A stretch of DNA of 64,000 bases from Streptomyces antibioticus (GCF_002019855.1 NZ_CM007717.1:4947798-5011797), one strand, 5' to 3'. Positions 9,298-18,067 are shown, counted from the first letter of the stretch. Made by a program: numbers and translations. Notes: a model not told the origin generated them from the letters alone.

Positions 9298-9702
9298 ATG
9301 ACCGGTTCCGTCGAACAGGGCACCAGCCAGACCCACGGGAACACGCACATCCTGCACTTCCTGGTCCGGCTGCCCCGGCCCATGGAGGCCGTCTGGCCCG
9401 CGCTGACCACCCCGGAGGGCATCGGCGGCTGGTGGACCGGCGTCGACCTGCTCGAACCCCGGCTCGGCGGCGCGGTCGCGCTGCGCGGGCCGGGGCGCGG
9501 CGAGATCACCGCGTGGGACGTGGACCGGGTCGCCGAGTACGCGCTGGAGGGCGGCCGGATCCGCTTCCACCTGGAACGGGACGGCGACACGGGGTCGGCG
9601 CTGCGCTTCACGCACGAGTTCCGCGAGTCGCGCGGGGACGGCGAGGCGGTGTGGAGGGCACGGTTCGAACGCCTGATCGACGTGGTCGAGGGGTCGCCCT
9701 AG
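9298..9702 (+). CDS. SRPBCC (AHSA1/START-like) domain protein
   Basis: 134 aa. The sequence reads like an activator-of-Hsp90-ATPase-homologue/START-like small-molecule-binding fold: an initial strand HILHFLVRLPRPMEAVWPALTTPEGIGGWW, a central sheet, and the C-terminal helix WRARFERLIDVVEG. It has no catalytic motif that would define a substrate. The ATG at 9298 follows the ccsB stop by 53 bp, so it may be weakly co-transcribed. It converges on the deaminase gene. Confidence 0.75.
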   Translation: MTGSVEQGTSQTHGNTHILHFLVRLPRPMEAVWPALTTPEGIGGWWTGVDLLEPRLGGAVALRGPGRGEITAWDVDRVAEYALEGGRIRFHLERDGDTGSALRFTHEFRESRGDGEAVWRARFERLIDVVEGSP

Positions 9703-9708
9703 CCCCGC

Positions 9709-10167
9709 TCACTCCCCGATGTCCTCGTTCCACAGGGCGGGGTGCTCCGCGATGAAGTCCCGCATCAGGGCGACGCACTCGGGGTCGTCCAGGAGCACGA
9801 TCTCCACGCCGTGCCCGGCCAGCCAGTCGTGGCCGCCGTGGAAGGTGACCGCCTCCCCGACGACCACCCGGGAGATGCCGAACTGCCGGACCAGCCCCGA
9901 GCAGTACCAGCACGGCGAGAGGGTCGTGACCATCGTCGTGCCCCGGTACGACCGCTGCCGGCCCGCCGCGCGGAACGCCGCCGTCTCCGCGTGCGTGGAC
10001 GGGTCGCCGTCCTGCACCCGCCGGTTGTGACCCCGCCCGAGCAGCGTGCCGTCCGGGCCGTAGAGCGCGGCGCCGATCGGGATGCCGCCCTCGGCGAGCC
10101 CGGCCCGGGCCTCGGCGAGGGCGGTTCCGAGCCAGCGGCGGGCGGTGTCGTCGTCCAGATCAGTCAT
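9709..10167 (-). CDS. Cytosine deaminase (yeast FCY1-type)
   Basis: A zinc-dependent deaminase of 152 aa. The zinc site is HAE (DPSTHAETAAF) plus PCWYC (LSPCWYCSGLV); the glutamate of HAE is the proton shuttle. The region FGISRVVVGEAVTFHGGHDWL and the C-terminal WNEDIGE closely resemble fungal cytosine deaminase rather than tRNA-adenosine deaminase TadA. A pyrimidine-salvage role (cytosine to uracil) is therefore most likely, though other nucleobases are possible. The ATG at 10167 begins MTDLDDDTARRW. The frame remains open far upstream and downstream but without conservation. Confidence 0.88.
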   Translation of the reverse strand: MTDLDDDTARRWLGTALAEARAGLAEGGIPIGAALYGPDGTLLGRGHNRRVQDGDPSTHAETAAFRAAGRQRSYRGTTMVTTLSPCWYCSGLVRQFGISRVVVGEAVTFHGGHDWLAGHGVEIVLLDDPECVALMRDFIAEHPALWNEDIGE

Positions 10168-10281
10168 GACGTCACTGTGCCGTGGAAGCGCCCGTTCCCG
10201 CACAACCGCCCCGCCGTATCGGCCTCTTGGGGGCTCGCCTAGCCTGGCCCGGTCATCGTGGGGCGTGTGGGAGGAACGGTC

Positions 10282-11049
10282 ATGGTTGCTGCTCCGGTGC
10301 TGGAGGAGCTGCGGGAGGTCTGCCAGCCGCAGGCCAAGCTGGCGAGCCGCAACGGCGAACACTGGGCGGGCCGGCTGTACATGCGCCGGGTGTCGCTGCG
10401 GTTCACCCGTCAGCTCGTGCGCACGCCGGTCACGCCGGACCAGCTCACCTGGACGATGGTGGTGTGCGGGATCCTGTCCGGCGCGGCGCTGCTGATACCG
10501 GGGCTGACCGGTGCGGTGCTCGCCGCGCTGTTCATGCAGCTCTTCCTGCTCTTCGACTGCGTGGACGGCGAGGTCGCCCGCTGGAAGGGGCAGAACAGCG
10601 CGACCGGCATCTACGTCGACCGGCTCGGCGCCTATCTGGCCGACGCGGCGCTGATGACCGGCATCGGCTTCCGCGCGGCGGAGTCCGGGCTCGGCGGCTG
10701 GCTGTCGCTGGGGCTCGCGACCGCGCTGGGCGTCGTCCTGCTGAAGGCGTCGACCGACCTGGTGGACGTGGCCCGGGCCCGGCGCGGGCTGGCCGTCGCC
10801 GACGACGAGGCCGCCGCGCCGCGTTCGCAGGGCGTCGCGTCGGTGCGCAGGCTCGCCGCCGCGTTCAAGATCCACCGGGTGACCAACGGCATCGAGGCGT
10901 CCCTCGTCCTCCTGGTCGTGGCCTTCGCCGACGCGGCGACGGACTCCCTGGACCCGACCCGCTGGACCCTGGCCGCCATCGCCACGATCACCTGGCTGAT
11001 GGTCCCGGCCCACCTGCTGTCGATCCTGTCGTCGTCCCGCCTGCGCTGA
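10282..11049 (+). CDS. CDP-alcohol phosphatidyltransferase family membrane protein
   Basis: 255 aa with several membrane helices. The family signature D-G-x2-A-R-x8-G-x3-D-x3-D is visible as DCVDGEVARWKGQNSATG followed by IYVDRLGAYLAD, so the metal and CDP site is intact. These enzymes join a CDP-linked alcohol to an acceptor (phospholipid or inositol-phosphate type); the acceptor cannot be told from sequence. The ATG at 10282 was chosen over the in-frame GTG 24 bp upstream because GGGAGGAA sits about 7 bp before it. It is followed by a degenerate repeat region. Confidence 0.88.
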   Translation: MVAAPVLEELREVCQPQAKLASRNGEHWAGRLYMRRVSLRFTRQLVRTPVTPDQLTWTMVVCGILSGAALLIPGLTGAVLAALFMQLFLLFDCVDGEVARWKGQNSATGIYVDRLGAYLADAALMTGIGFRAAESGLGGWLSLGLATALGVVLLKASTDLVDVARARRGLAVADDEAAAPRSQGVASVRRLAAAFKIHRVTNGIEASLVLLVVAFADAATDSLDPTRWTLAAIATITWLMVPAHLLSILSSSRLR

Positions 11050-11077
11050 GCCACTCCTCACCCTGGCCGGGCGGGCC

Positions 11078-11640
11078 GTCGGCTTCCGCGTGGGGCGGGC
11101 CGTTGCCACGCGATCCGGCGGGCGCCGTCGCGGCGCGGGCGGGGCATGATCCGCGCGTCGAGTGGGGGTGCGTCGCGGCCGTCGCCGGGCCGTGTCCGTC
11201 GGCCGGGCGTGGGCCGTCCGGCTTCCGCGTGCGGCGGGGTCGGCGCCGTGCGATCCGGTGGGCGCCGTCGCGGTGCGGACCACGCACGAACCGTGCGTTG
11301 TGTGCGGTGTGCAGGAGACGCGTCGTCGCCGGGCTGGTCCCGTCGGCCGGGCGCGGGCCGTCCGGCTTCCGCGTGCGGCGGGGTTGGCGCCGTGCGATCC
11401 GGCGGATGCCGTCGCGGTGCGGACCACGCACGAACCACGCGTTGTGTGCGGTGTGCAGGAGACGCGTCGTCGCCGGGCTGGTCCCGTCGGCTTCCGCGTG
11501 CGGCGGGGTTGGCGCCGTGCGATCCGGCGGGCGCCGTCGCGGTGCGGACCGTGCACGAACCGCGCATCGGGTGGGAGGAGGGTCTCGCCGTCGCCGGGCC
11601 GTCGGCTTCCGCGCGGTGGGGTCGGTGCCATGCGAGCCGG
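11078..11640. repeat. Degenerate GC-rich tandem repeat, about five units
   Basis: The 15-bp seed GTCGGCTTCCGCGTG and close variants recur with the GGCTTCC core at about 11081, 11220, 11364, 11489 and 11604 (spacings about 139, 144, 125 and 115 bp). Units share further blocks: TGGCGCCGTGCGATCCGGCG, GCGGTGCGGACCACGCACG and GACGCGTCGTCGCCGGGCTG. The array fills the gap between two convergent genes and makes several frames open by chance. Copies differ by internal deletions, as in a decaying minisatellite. Confidence 0.85.
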
Positions 11641-11717
11641 CCGACGCCCGTCGCGGCGCGGGCCGCGCGCGTCGTCGGGCCGGGGCCGTCGGCGATGGGG
11701 CCCGGTGGAGGGGGCGG

Positions 11718-12098
11718 TCAGTCGCCCTTGGGTTCCTCGTCCGAGGCGCGGCGCTTCAGTTCCTCCTCGCGGCGGCGGAGGTCGGCCTCCCAGTCCTTGA
11801 GGAGCTGTTCGTCCTTGTCGTCCTTGTCGAGGGACTTGAGGAACTCCGGGTTGTCGTCCGGGGCGACGAAGCGCTGGTTGCGGTGCCACTCCGACGGCGT
11901 GCGGCCCTGCTCCGGGGGCGTGCGGACCTTGCCCGCGGCGAGCCAGGCGATCGGGCCGACGATCCAGAAGAGCAGGACGATGAACACCCAGACGATCTTC
12001 GGCAGATGGCGTGCCTCGTCCTCGGGTGTGTTCAGGCAGTCGATCAGCGCGTAGATCGTCAGCGCCAGCGGCACGAGATACATCAGCAGCCTGAGCAT
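11718..12098 (-). CDS. PLDc_N-domain membrane protein
   Basis: 126 aa. Two membrane helices (MLRLLMYLVPLALTIYALIDCL and IVWVFIVLLFWIVGPIAWLAAG) form the small phospholipase-D-nuclease N-terminal (PLDc_N) unit common in actinobacteria. A charged cytosolic tail with a predicted coiled coil (LKDWEADLRRREEELKRR) follows. No nuclease domain is attached. Its function is unknown; it is possibly a membrane adaptor. It diverges from the menaquinone decarboxylase gene. Confidence 0.8.
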   Translation of the reverse strand: MLRLLMYLVPLALTIYALIDCLNTPEDEARHLPKIVWVFIVLLFWIVGPIAWLAAGKVRTPPEQGRTPSEWHRNQRFVAPDDNPEFLKSLDKDDKDEQLLKDWEADLRRREEELKRRASDEEPKGD

Positions 12099-12187
12099 GG
12101 AGTACAGCCCCCTGGGTGGTGGCGGGGCCCGCTCGTGTCCGGCCCCGGTGACGGGCTCAGGGTAGCCGCTCGGCGATACTGGGTCGC

Positions 12188-13639
12188 ATGGCTTACGACG
12201 ATCTTCGTTCCCTGCTCAGGGCACTGGAACGCGAAGGCGACCTCAAGCGCGTCAAGGCCGAGGTCGATCCGTACCTGGAAGTCGGGGAGATCGTCGACCG
12301 GGTGCAGAAGGCGCAGGGCCCCGCGCTGCTCTTCGAGAACGTGAAGGGCTCCGACCTCCCCCTCGCGATGAACGTCTTCGGCACCGACCGCCGCCTGCTC
12401 AAGGCCCTCGGCCTGAAGTCGTACGCGGAGATCTCGGAGAAGATCGGCGGCCTGCTGCGCCCCGAGCTGCCGCACGGCTTCGTCGGTGTGCGCGAGGCGT
12501 TCGGCAAGCTCGGCGCGATGACGCACGTACCGCCGAAGAAGGTGAAGGACGCGCCCGTGCAGGAGGTCGTCCTGCACGGCGACGACGTGGACCTCGACCG
12601 GCTCCCCGCCCTCTTCACCTGGCCGCAGGACGGCGGCTCCTTCTTCAACCTGGGCCTGACCCACACCAAGGACCCCGAGTCCGGGATCCGCAACCTCGGG
12701 CTGTACCGCCTCCAGCGCCACGACCGGCGCACGATCGGCATGCACTGGCAGATCCACAAGGACAGCCGCAACCACTACCAGGTGGCCGCCCGCCGCGGCG
12801 AACGGCTGCCCGTCGCCATCGCCTTCGGCTGCCCGCCCGCCGTCACCTACGCCTCCACCGCGCCCCTGCCCGGTGACATCGACGAGTACCTGTTCGCCGG
12901 GTTCCTCGCGGGCAAGCGGATCGAGATGGTCGACTGCAAGACGGTCCCGCTCCAGGTCCCGGCCAACGCCGAGGTCGTCCTCGAAGGCTGGCTGGAGCCG
13001 GGCGAGATGCTGCCCGAAGGCCCCTTCGGCGACCACACCGGCTTCTACACCCCGCAGGAACCGTTCCCCGCGCTCACCATCGACTGCGTGACGATGCGCA
13101 GAAGGCCGTTGCTCCAGTCGATCGTGGTGGGCCGCCCGCCCACCGAGGACGGTCCGCTGGGCCGGGCCACGGAGCGGTTCTTCCTGCCGCTGCTGAAGAT
13201 CATCGTCCCGGACATCGTGGACTACCACCTGCCCGAGGCCGGCGGCTTCCACAACTGCGCGATCGTCTCGATCGACAAGAAGTACCCCAAGCACGCCCAG
13301 AAGGTCATGCACGCGGTCTGGGGCGCCCACATGATGTCCCTGACCAAGCTGATCGTGGTCGTGGACTCCGACTGTGACGTCCACGATCTGCACGAGGTCG
13401 CCTGGCGGGCGCTCGGCAACACCGACTACGCCCGTGACCTGTCGGTCGTGGAGGGTCCGGTCGACCATCTCGACCACGCCTCCTACCAGCAGTTCTGGGG
13501 CGGCAAGGCGGGCATCGACGCGACGCGCAAATGGCCCGAGGAGGGGTACACACGGGACGGCGGCTGGCCCGAGATGGTGCTGTCCGACCCGGAGACGGCC
13601 GAACGAGTCACGAAGCGTTGGAAGGAATACGGACTGTGA
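12188..13639 (+). CDS. ubiD: Menaquinone biosynthesis UbiD-family decarboxylase (MqnL-type)
   Basis: A 483-aa prenylated-FMN-dependent decarboxylase of the UbiD family; from memory it corresponds to the SCO4490 type assigned to the late futalosine pathway. It would decarboxylate the prenylated 6-carboxy-naphthol intermediate. Features seen are the N-terminal MAYDDLRSLLRALEREGDLKRV, a central glycine/arginine-rich prFMN region (PEDG-like blocks) and the E-x-R-like acidic pocket (EGWLEPGEMLPEGPFGDHTGFY). It overlaps mqnP by four bases (GTGA) and sits beside ubiX, which makes its cofactor. Confidence 0.92.
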   Translation: MAYDDLRSLLRALEREGDLKRVKAEVDPYLEVGEIVDRVQKAQGPALLFENVKGSDLPLAMNVFGTDRRLLKALGLKSYAEISEKIGGLLRPELPHGFVGVREAFGKLGAMTHVPPKKVKDAPVQEVVLHGDDVDLDRLPALFTWPQDGGSFFNLGLTHTKDPESGIRNLGLYRLQRHDRRTIGMHWQIHKDSRNHYQVAARRGERLPVAIAFGCPPAVTYASTAPLPGDIDEYLFAGFLAGKRIEMVDCKTVPLQVPANAEVVLEGWLEPGEMLPEGPFGDHTGFYTPQEPFPALTIDCVTMRRRPLLQSIVVGRPPTEDGPLGRATERFFLPLLKIIVPDIVDYHLPEAGGFHNCAIVSIDKKYPKHAQKVMHAVWGAHMMSLTKLIVVVDSDCDVHDLHEVAWRALGNTDYARDLSVVEGPVDHLDHASYQQFWGGKAGIDATRKWPEEGYTRDGGWPEMVLSDPETAERVTKRWKEYGL

Positions 13640-14538
13640 CCAGCGCCTCCGCCGCGATCCCCCAGCCCGGTCGCACCAGGGCCTTCCTGCGCCTGGTGAT
13701 GATCGAGCACTCGGTCTTCGCCCTGCCCTTCGCCTACATCGCCGCGCTCACCGCGATGTTCGAGCTGGACGGCAACATCCACTGGGGCAAGCTGCTGCTC
13801 GTCACCGTCTGCATGGTGGGTCTGCGCACCTTCGCCATGGCGGTGAACCGGATCATCGACCGCGAGATCGACGCCCGCAATCCGCGCACCGCCCACCGTG
13901 AACTGGTCACCGGCGCCGTGTCGGTGAAGCACGCCTGGACCGGCGCCCTGATCGCCGTCGTGATCTTCCTCGGCTCGGCGGCCCTGCTCAACCCGCTCTG
14001 CCTGGCCCTGGCCCCCGTCGCGGTGATCCCGATGGTGGTCTATCCGTACGGCAAGCGGTTCACGAACTTCCCGCAGGCCATCCTCGGTCTCGCCCAGGCG
14101 ATGGGCCCGATCGGCGGCTGGCTGGCGATCACCGGCGAGTGGTCCTGGGACGCGGTCGTCCTCGGTCTCGCCGTCGGCATCTGGATCGGCGGCTTCGACC
14201 TGATCTACGCCTGCCAGGACATCGACACCGACCGCGCGACCGGTGTGCTGTCGGTCCCCGCCCGCTTCGGCGTCCCGGCGGCGATCCGCTCCGCCCGCGT
14301 CTGCCACGCGATCACCACGGCCCTGCTCGTCTGGTACGCCCTGCTGACCGGCGCCGGCGCGTTCTTCTGGCTCGGCCTGGTCGTCGTCGCGGCCGCCTTC
14401 GTCTACGAGCACACCATCGTCCGCCCCCATGACCTCACCCGCCTGAACAGGGCGTTCTTCTCCGTCAACGGCTTCATCGGCATCGCCCTGTTCGGGTGCG
14501 CGCTCCTGGACCTCCTGGTCCGGGGTCTCACCGTCTGA
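13636..14538 (+). CDS. mqnP: Menaquinone biosynthesis prenyltransferase MqnP (UbiA family)
   Basis: A 300-aa integral-membrane aromatic prenyltransferase that attaches the polyprenyl chain to the naphthoate-derived ring in the futalosine route. The two Asp-rich motifs of UbiA enzymes are visible as NRIIDREIDARNPRT (first) and DLIYACQDIDTDRATG (second). The protein has about eight membrane helices. The GTG start at 13636 overlaps the stop of the decarboxylase gene, giving translational coupling. Confidence 0.94.
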   Translation: MTSASAAIPQPGRTRAFLRLVMIEHSVFALPFAYIAALTAMFELDGNIHWGKLLLVTVCMVGLRTFAMAVNRIIDREIDARNPRTAHRELVTGAVSVKHAWTGALIAVVIFLGSAALLNPLCLALAPVAVIPMVVYPYGKRFTNFPQAILGLAQAMGPIGGWLAITGEWSWDAVVLGLAVGIWIGGFDLIYACQDIDTDRATGVLSVPARFGVPAAIRSARVCHAITTALLVWYALLTGAGAFFWLGLVVVAAAFVYEHTIVRPHDLTRLNRAFFSVNGFIGIALFGCALLDLLVRGLTV

Positions 14539-14615
14539 GCGGGGCGCGGGCCCGGCGACCCCCGCGCGCCCCCACCGGTCCTGAAGACCCTCCCGCCCAC
14601 CGGTACGCTCAAGGT

Positions 14616-15302
14616 GTGAACGCAGGAGAAACACAGCGCTTGCCTTGGATCGTGGGGGTGTCCGGGGCGTCCGGTACGCCGTACGCCGCCGCTGTCCTGC
14701 GGGCGCTGCTCGCCGGGGGCGAGAGCGTGGACCTGGTGGTCAGCCGGGCCTCGCGGCTCACGCTGCTGGACGAGACGGGGATCGCGTTCCGGGACGCGCA
14801 CTGGCGGGACGACCTGCGGGAATGGCTGGCGCGGGGGGCCGACGGCAAGCCGGGCACCTTCGACGTCGACGCCGGACTCGACGCGGTGCGGTACTGGAAC
14901 GCCGGGGACCTCGCCGCGGGCCCGTCCTCGGGGTCGTATCCCGCGAAGGGGATGCTGATCGTCCCCGCCTCGACCGCCTGTGTCGCCGGAGTCGCGCTCG
15001 GGCTGTCCAAGGACCTCCTCCAGCGGGCGGCGAGCGTGACGCTCAAGGAACGCCGCCGGCTGGTCGTCGCCGTACGGGAGACGCCGCTGAACGGGCAGAC
15101 GCTGCGGCATCTCGTCGCCCTCGACGACGCCGGCGCGAGCGTGGTGCCCGCGTCGCCCGCCTTCTACGCGGGCGCCACCCACATCCAGGACCTGGTCGAC
15201 TTCGTCGCCGGACGGGTGCTCGACGCGGCTGGGGTCGCGCACGGCCTGTACCGCAGGTGGCGGGGCGAACTGGGCGGCGCGTCCGCGCCCCGGGACACAT
15301 GA
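14616..15302 (+). CDS. ubiX: UbiX-family flavin prenyltransferase
   Basis: 228 aa. It makes prenylated FMN from FMN and dimethylallyl phosphate, the cofactor of the adjacent UbiD-like decarboxylase. The N-terminal P-loop-like VGVSGASGTPYAAAVLRAL, the VSRASRLTLLDE segment and the late substrate motif RHLVALDDAGASVVPASPAFY are typical. The GTG at 14616 is the best in-frame start; the ribosome site is poor (AAGG close by), so a start a few codons away cannot be excluded. It is 77 bp after mqnP. Confidence 0.92.
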   Translation: MNAGETQRLPWIVGVSGASGTPYAAAVLRALLAGGESVDLVVSRASRLTLLDETGIAFRDAHWRDDLREWLARGADGKPGTFDVDAGLDAVRYWNAGDLAAGPSSGSYPAKGMLIVPASTACVAGVALGLSKDLLQRAASVTLKERRRLVVAVRETPLNGQTLRHLVALDDAGASVVPASPAFYAGATHIQDLVDFVAGRVLDAAGVAHGLYRRWRGELGGASAPRDT

Positions 15303-15385
15303 GCGCCGCCGGCTGAGCACCGGGAACCTCGCAGTACTCGCAGTACCTCTCATTCCAGGAACTTGATCGGAAGGCTTCGATTCGC

Positions 15386-15841
15386 ATGGACGCGGTGGAC
15401 AGGCAGCTCATCCAGGCCCTGCGGGAGAACGGCCGGGCCTCCTACGCGGAGCTGGGACGCCTCGTCGGCCTGTCGGGACCCAGCGTCACCGACCGCATCA
15501 ACCGGCTGGAGGCGGCCGGTGTCATCACCGGCTACCGGGCCACGGTGAACGCCGCCCAGCTCGGCCTGGGCGTCACCGCCCTCATCGGCATCTCCCTCTC
15601 CGACGCCGCCGACCACGAGGACGTGGCGAACCGGATGAAGGACCTGAACGAGATCGAGGACTGCTGGTTCATCGCCGGCGACGACTCGTTCATGCTCAAG
15701 GTGCGGGCCAACGACGTGGACGGCCTGGAGCGGATCATCCGGCGGCTCAGCGGCACGAAGGGCGTCTCCCGGACCCGTACCACGATCGTGCTCTCCACCA
15801 AGTGGGAGAACCGGGTCGGGGATCTCCCGGAAGAGGTCTAG
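15386..15841 (+). CDS. Lrp/AsnC-family transcriptional regulator
   Basis: 151 aa. An N-terminal winged HTH (DRQLIQALRENGRASYAELGRLVGLSGPSVTDRINRLEAAG, residues 4-45) is joined to a C-terminal RAM ligand-binding/oligomerisation domain (about 65-140, with the D-x-x-L-x-x-I pattern in DVDGLERIIRRLS). GGAAGG precedes the ATG by about 11 bp. It lies between ubiX and mqnE, so it may respond to an amino-acid-like effector and regulate the menaquinone genes; that is inference from position only. Confidence 0.92.
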   Translation: MDAVDRQLIQALRENGRASYAELGRLVGLSGPSVTDRINRLEAAGVITGYRATVNAAQLGLGVTALIGISLSDAADHEDVANRMKDLNEIEDCWFIAGDDSFMLKVRANDVDGLERIIRRLSGTKGVSRTRTTIVLSTKWENRVGDLPEEV

Positions 15842-15879
15842 GCGTACGGTTGACGGATCTGCCGAGGAGAGGGAAGAGC

Positions 15880-17043
15880 ATGGACGTCGGGCTCAAGCGC
15901 GAGCTGGAGGAGAAGGTCAGGGCCGGTGAGCGGCTGACCCGCGAGGACGGCATCGCGCTCTACGAGTCGGACGACCTGGCCTGGCTGGGCGGGCTGGCCC
16001 ACGAGGTGCGCACGCGCAAGAACGGCGACGTCGTGCACTTCAACGTCAACCGCCACCTCAACATGACCAACGTGTGCACGGCGTCCTGCGCCTACTGCTC
16101 CTTCCAGCGCAAGCCGGGCGAGAAGGACGCGTACACGATGCGCATCGAGGAGGCGGTGAAGCTCGCCAAGGCGATGGAGTCGGAGAACCTCACCGAGCTG
16201 CACATCGTCAACGGCCTGCACCCGAACCTCCCGTGGCGCTACTACCCGCGCTCGCTGCGGGAGCTGAAGGCCGCGCTGCCGGACGTCTCGCTGAAGGCGT
16301 TCACGGCCACGGAGATCCACCACTTCGAGACGATCTCCGGGCTGTCCGCCTCCGAGATCCTCGACGAGCTGATCGACGCCGGTCTGGAGTCCCTGACCGG
16401 CGGCGGCGCCGAGATCTTCGACTGGGAGGTGCGCCAGCACATCGTGGACCACCGCACCCACTGGGAGGACTGGTCCCGGATCCACCGCCTGGCGCACGAG
16501 AAGGGTCTCAAGACCCCCTCCACGATGCTGTACGGCCACATCGAGGAGCCCCGGCACCGCGTCGACCACGTGCTGCGCCTGCGTGAACTCCAGGACGAGA
16601 CGGGCGGCTTCCAGGTCTTCATCCCGCTGCGCTACCAGCACGACTTCGTGGACATGAAGGACGGCAAGGTCCGCAACCGGCTCCAGGCCCGCACCCAGAT
16701 GGCCACCGGCGCCGAGGCGTTGAAGACGTTCGCGGTCTCCCGGCTCCTCTTCGACAACGTCCCGCACGTCAAGGTGTTCTGGGTCATGCACGGCGTCCAG
16801 ACCGCCCAACTCGCCCTCCAGCACGGCGCGGACGACATGGACGGCTCGGTCGTCGAGTACAAGATCACGCACGACGCCGACAACTACGGCACCCCCAACA
16901 AGCTGACCCGCGAGGACCTGCTCGACCTGATCCGTGACGCGGGCTTCCGCCCGGTGGAGCGCAACACGCGCTACGAGATCATCCGCGAGTACGACGGTCC
17001 GGACCCGGAGCGCCGGGAGTCGCCGCAGCCGATGCGGGTCTGA
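15880..17043 (+). CDS. mqnE: Aminofutalosine synthase MqnE (radical SAM)
   Basis: A 387-aa radical-SAM enzyme that adds an adenosyl radical to 3-[(1-carboxyvinyl)oxy]benzoate to give 6-amino-6-deoxyfutalosine. The 4Fe-4S cysteines are C66-x3-C70-x2-C73 (VCTASCAYCSFQ). The family-specific blocks HIVNGLHPNLPWRYYPRSLR and GLESLTGGGAEIFDWEVR are present. The ATG at 15880 follows GAGAGGGAAGAG. The end carries a strong palindrome (17071-17099) that may also act as its terminator. It uses the product of MqnA (gene at 52699). Confidence 0.95.
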   Translation: MDVGLKRELEEKVRAGERLTREDGIALYESDDLAWLGGLAHEVRTRKNGDVVHFNVNRHLNMTNVCTASCAYCSFQRKPGEKDAYTMRIEEAVKLAKAMESENLTELHIVNGLHPNLPWRYYPRSLRELKAALPDVSLKAFTATEIHHFETISGLSASEILDELIDAGLESLTGGGAEIFDWEVRQHIVDHRTHWEDWSRIHRLAHEKGLKTPSTMLYGHIEEPRHRVDHVLRLRELQDETGGFQVFIPLRYQHDFVDMKDGKVRNRLQARTQMATGAEALKTFAVSRLLFDNVPHVKVFWVMHGVQTAQLALQHGADDMDGSVVEYKITHDADNYGTPNKLTREDLLDLIRDAGFRPVERNTRYEIIREYDGPDPERRESPQPMRV

Positions 17044-17070
17044 GACGAGGGTCCGGAACGCCGTTGAGGC

Positions 17071-17099
17071 GAGAGCAGGGTAATGGTTACCCTGCTCTC
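17071..17099. promoter_or_regulatory. 13-bp perfect inverted repeat abutting a start codon
   Basis: GAGAGCAGGGTAA (17071-17083), a TGG spacer, then TTACCCTGCTCTC (17087-17099). The ATG of the GNAT gene begins at 17100, the very next base. It can be read as the mqnE terminator, as a translation-blocking hairpin or as a dyad operator at a leaderless promoter. Confidence 0.8.
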
Positions 17100-17624
17100 A
17101 TGCCCCTTACCTTCACCCTCGACCCGGCCGTCACCCCCGCCCTGCGCGACGGCGTCCTGGACCTGTGGACGGACGTCTCCAACGCGGGCGGGGCGGTCGG
17201 CTTCGTCGCGCCGGTCGACCGCGAGCGGATCCGGCCCGAGCTGGTGAAGCACCTCACGGCCATGGCCGAGGGCCGCCACCGGCTGCTCGTCGGCCACGAC
17301 GAGGACGGCGAGGTCGCCGCCACGGCGTTCCTCGCCTTCAACACCCACCGGCTGATGACCCACTGGGTCTGGCTCTACACGGTGATGGTCCACCCCCGCC
17401 ACCAGGGCAAGGGCTACGGCCGCGACCTGATGGCGGCCGCCGCCGACGCGGCCCGCGGCTTCGACGGCATCGAGGCCGTACGGCTCTCCTGCCGCGGCGG
17501 CCTCGGCCTGGAGCGCTTCTACGCCTCCTGCGGCTACAAGGAGGTCGGCCGGGTTCCCGCCGCGATCCGGGTCGCCCCGGGCGACGACCGCGACGACATC
17601 ACCCTGCTGCTGCCGCTCGTGTGA
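17100..17624 (+). CDS. GNAT family N-acetyltransferase
   Basis: 174 aa. The acetyl-CoA-binding motif A is clear: TVMVHPRHQGKGYGRDLMAAA (the R/Q-x-x-G-x-G pattern). C-terminal motif B is LERFYASCGYKEVGRVP. The substrate is unknown. The start at ATG 17100 (MPLTFTLDPAVTP) directly follows a perfect palindrome, with no Shine-Dalgarno sequence possible between them. The gene may therefore be leaderless or controlled by that hairpin. Confidence 0.88.
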   Translation: MPLTFTLDPAVTPALRDGVLDLWTDVSNAGGAVGFVAPVDRERIRPELVKHLTAMAEGRHRLLVGHDEDGEVAATAFLAFNTHRLMTHWVWLYTVMVHPRHQGKGYGRDLMAAAADAARGFDGIEAVRLSCRGGLGLERFYASCGYKEVGRVPAAIRVAPGDDRDDITLLLPLV

Positions 17625-17708
17625 CCCCGCGCGAAGATCGGCGGTCCGCCGTGCTTCACTGGACATCGGTCCTGTTTGGATACGTTGGATACGGAAGAGT
17701 GGGTTGAG

Positions 17709-18008
17709 ATGCTCCGTTACACGCTGATGCGCCTCGGCGTCTTCGCCGGCTGCCTCGGGGTCGTCTGGGGCCTCGTCCACTTCGGCGTCGTCCCGCGCGG
17801 CCTCGGCGACTCCAACGGCATGTGGATCATCCTGCTCGCGCTGGTCCTCTCCGCGCCGATCAGCTTCGTCGTCCTGCGCAAGGAGCGTGACCGCGCCTCG
17901 GAGACGGTCGTGCGCCGGGTGGACCGGATGAAGGCCAATCTGGAGGCCAGCCGCTCCCAGGAGGACGCGGCGACGGACACCGCGCACGCCCAGGGTCAGG
18001 CTTCCTGA
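17709..18008 (+). CDS. DUF4229-type small membrane protein
   Basis: 99 aa with two membrane helices (LMRLGVFAGCLGVVWGLVHFG and MWIILLALVLSAPISFVVL), followed by a basic, helical cytosolic tail (RKERDRASETVVRRVDRMKANLEASRSQED). This matches the small actinobacterial DUF4229 family as I remember it; the function is unknown. The ATG at 17709 follows AGAGTGGGTTGAG. It is an isolated gene between the GNAT gene and the TetR gene. Confidence 0.75.
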   Translation: MLRYTLMRLGVFAGCLGVVWGLVHFGVVPRGLGDSNGMWIILLALVLSAPISFVVLRKERDRASETVVRRVDRMKANLEASRSQEDAATDTAHAQGQAS

Positions 18009-18067
18009 CGAAACTGCTGTCGGCCGGAAGGGAGTTGTCCCCCGCCCGGCCCGATTAGGCTTGCCCC

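Noticed and set aside
11078..11640. CRISPR array
   Set aside because: The recurring units are long (115-145 bp), unequal and degenerate, with no short constant repeat alternating with unique spacers and no cas genes.
10168..11889. Continuation of the deaminase frame through the repeat region as one giant protein
   Set aside because: The deaminase has a complete family N-terminus at 10167. The rest is repeat-derived Arg/Pro/Ala sequence and antisense to the phosphatidyltransferase gene.
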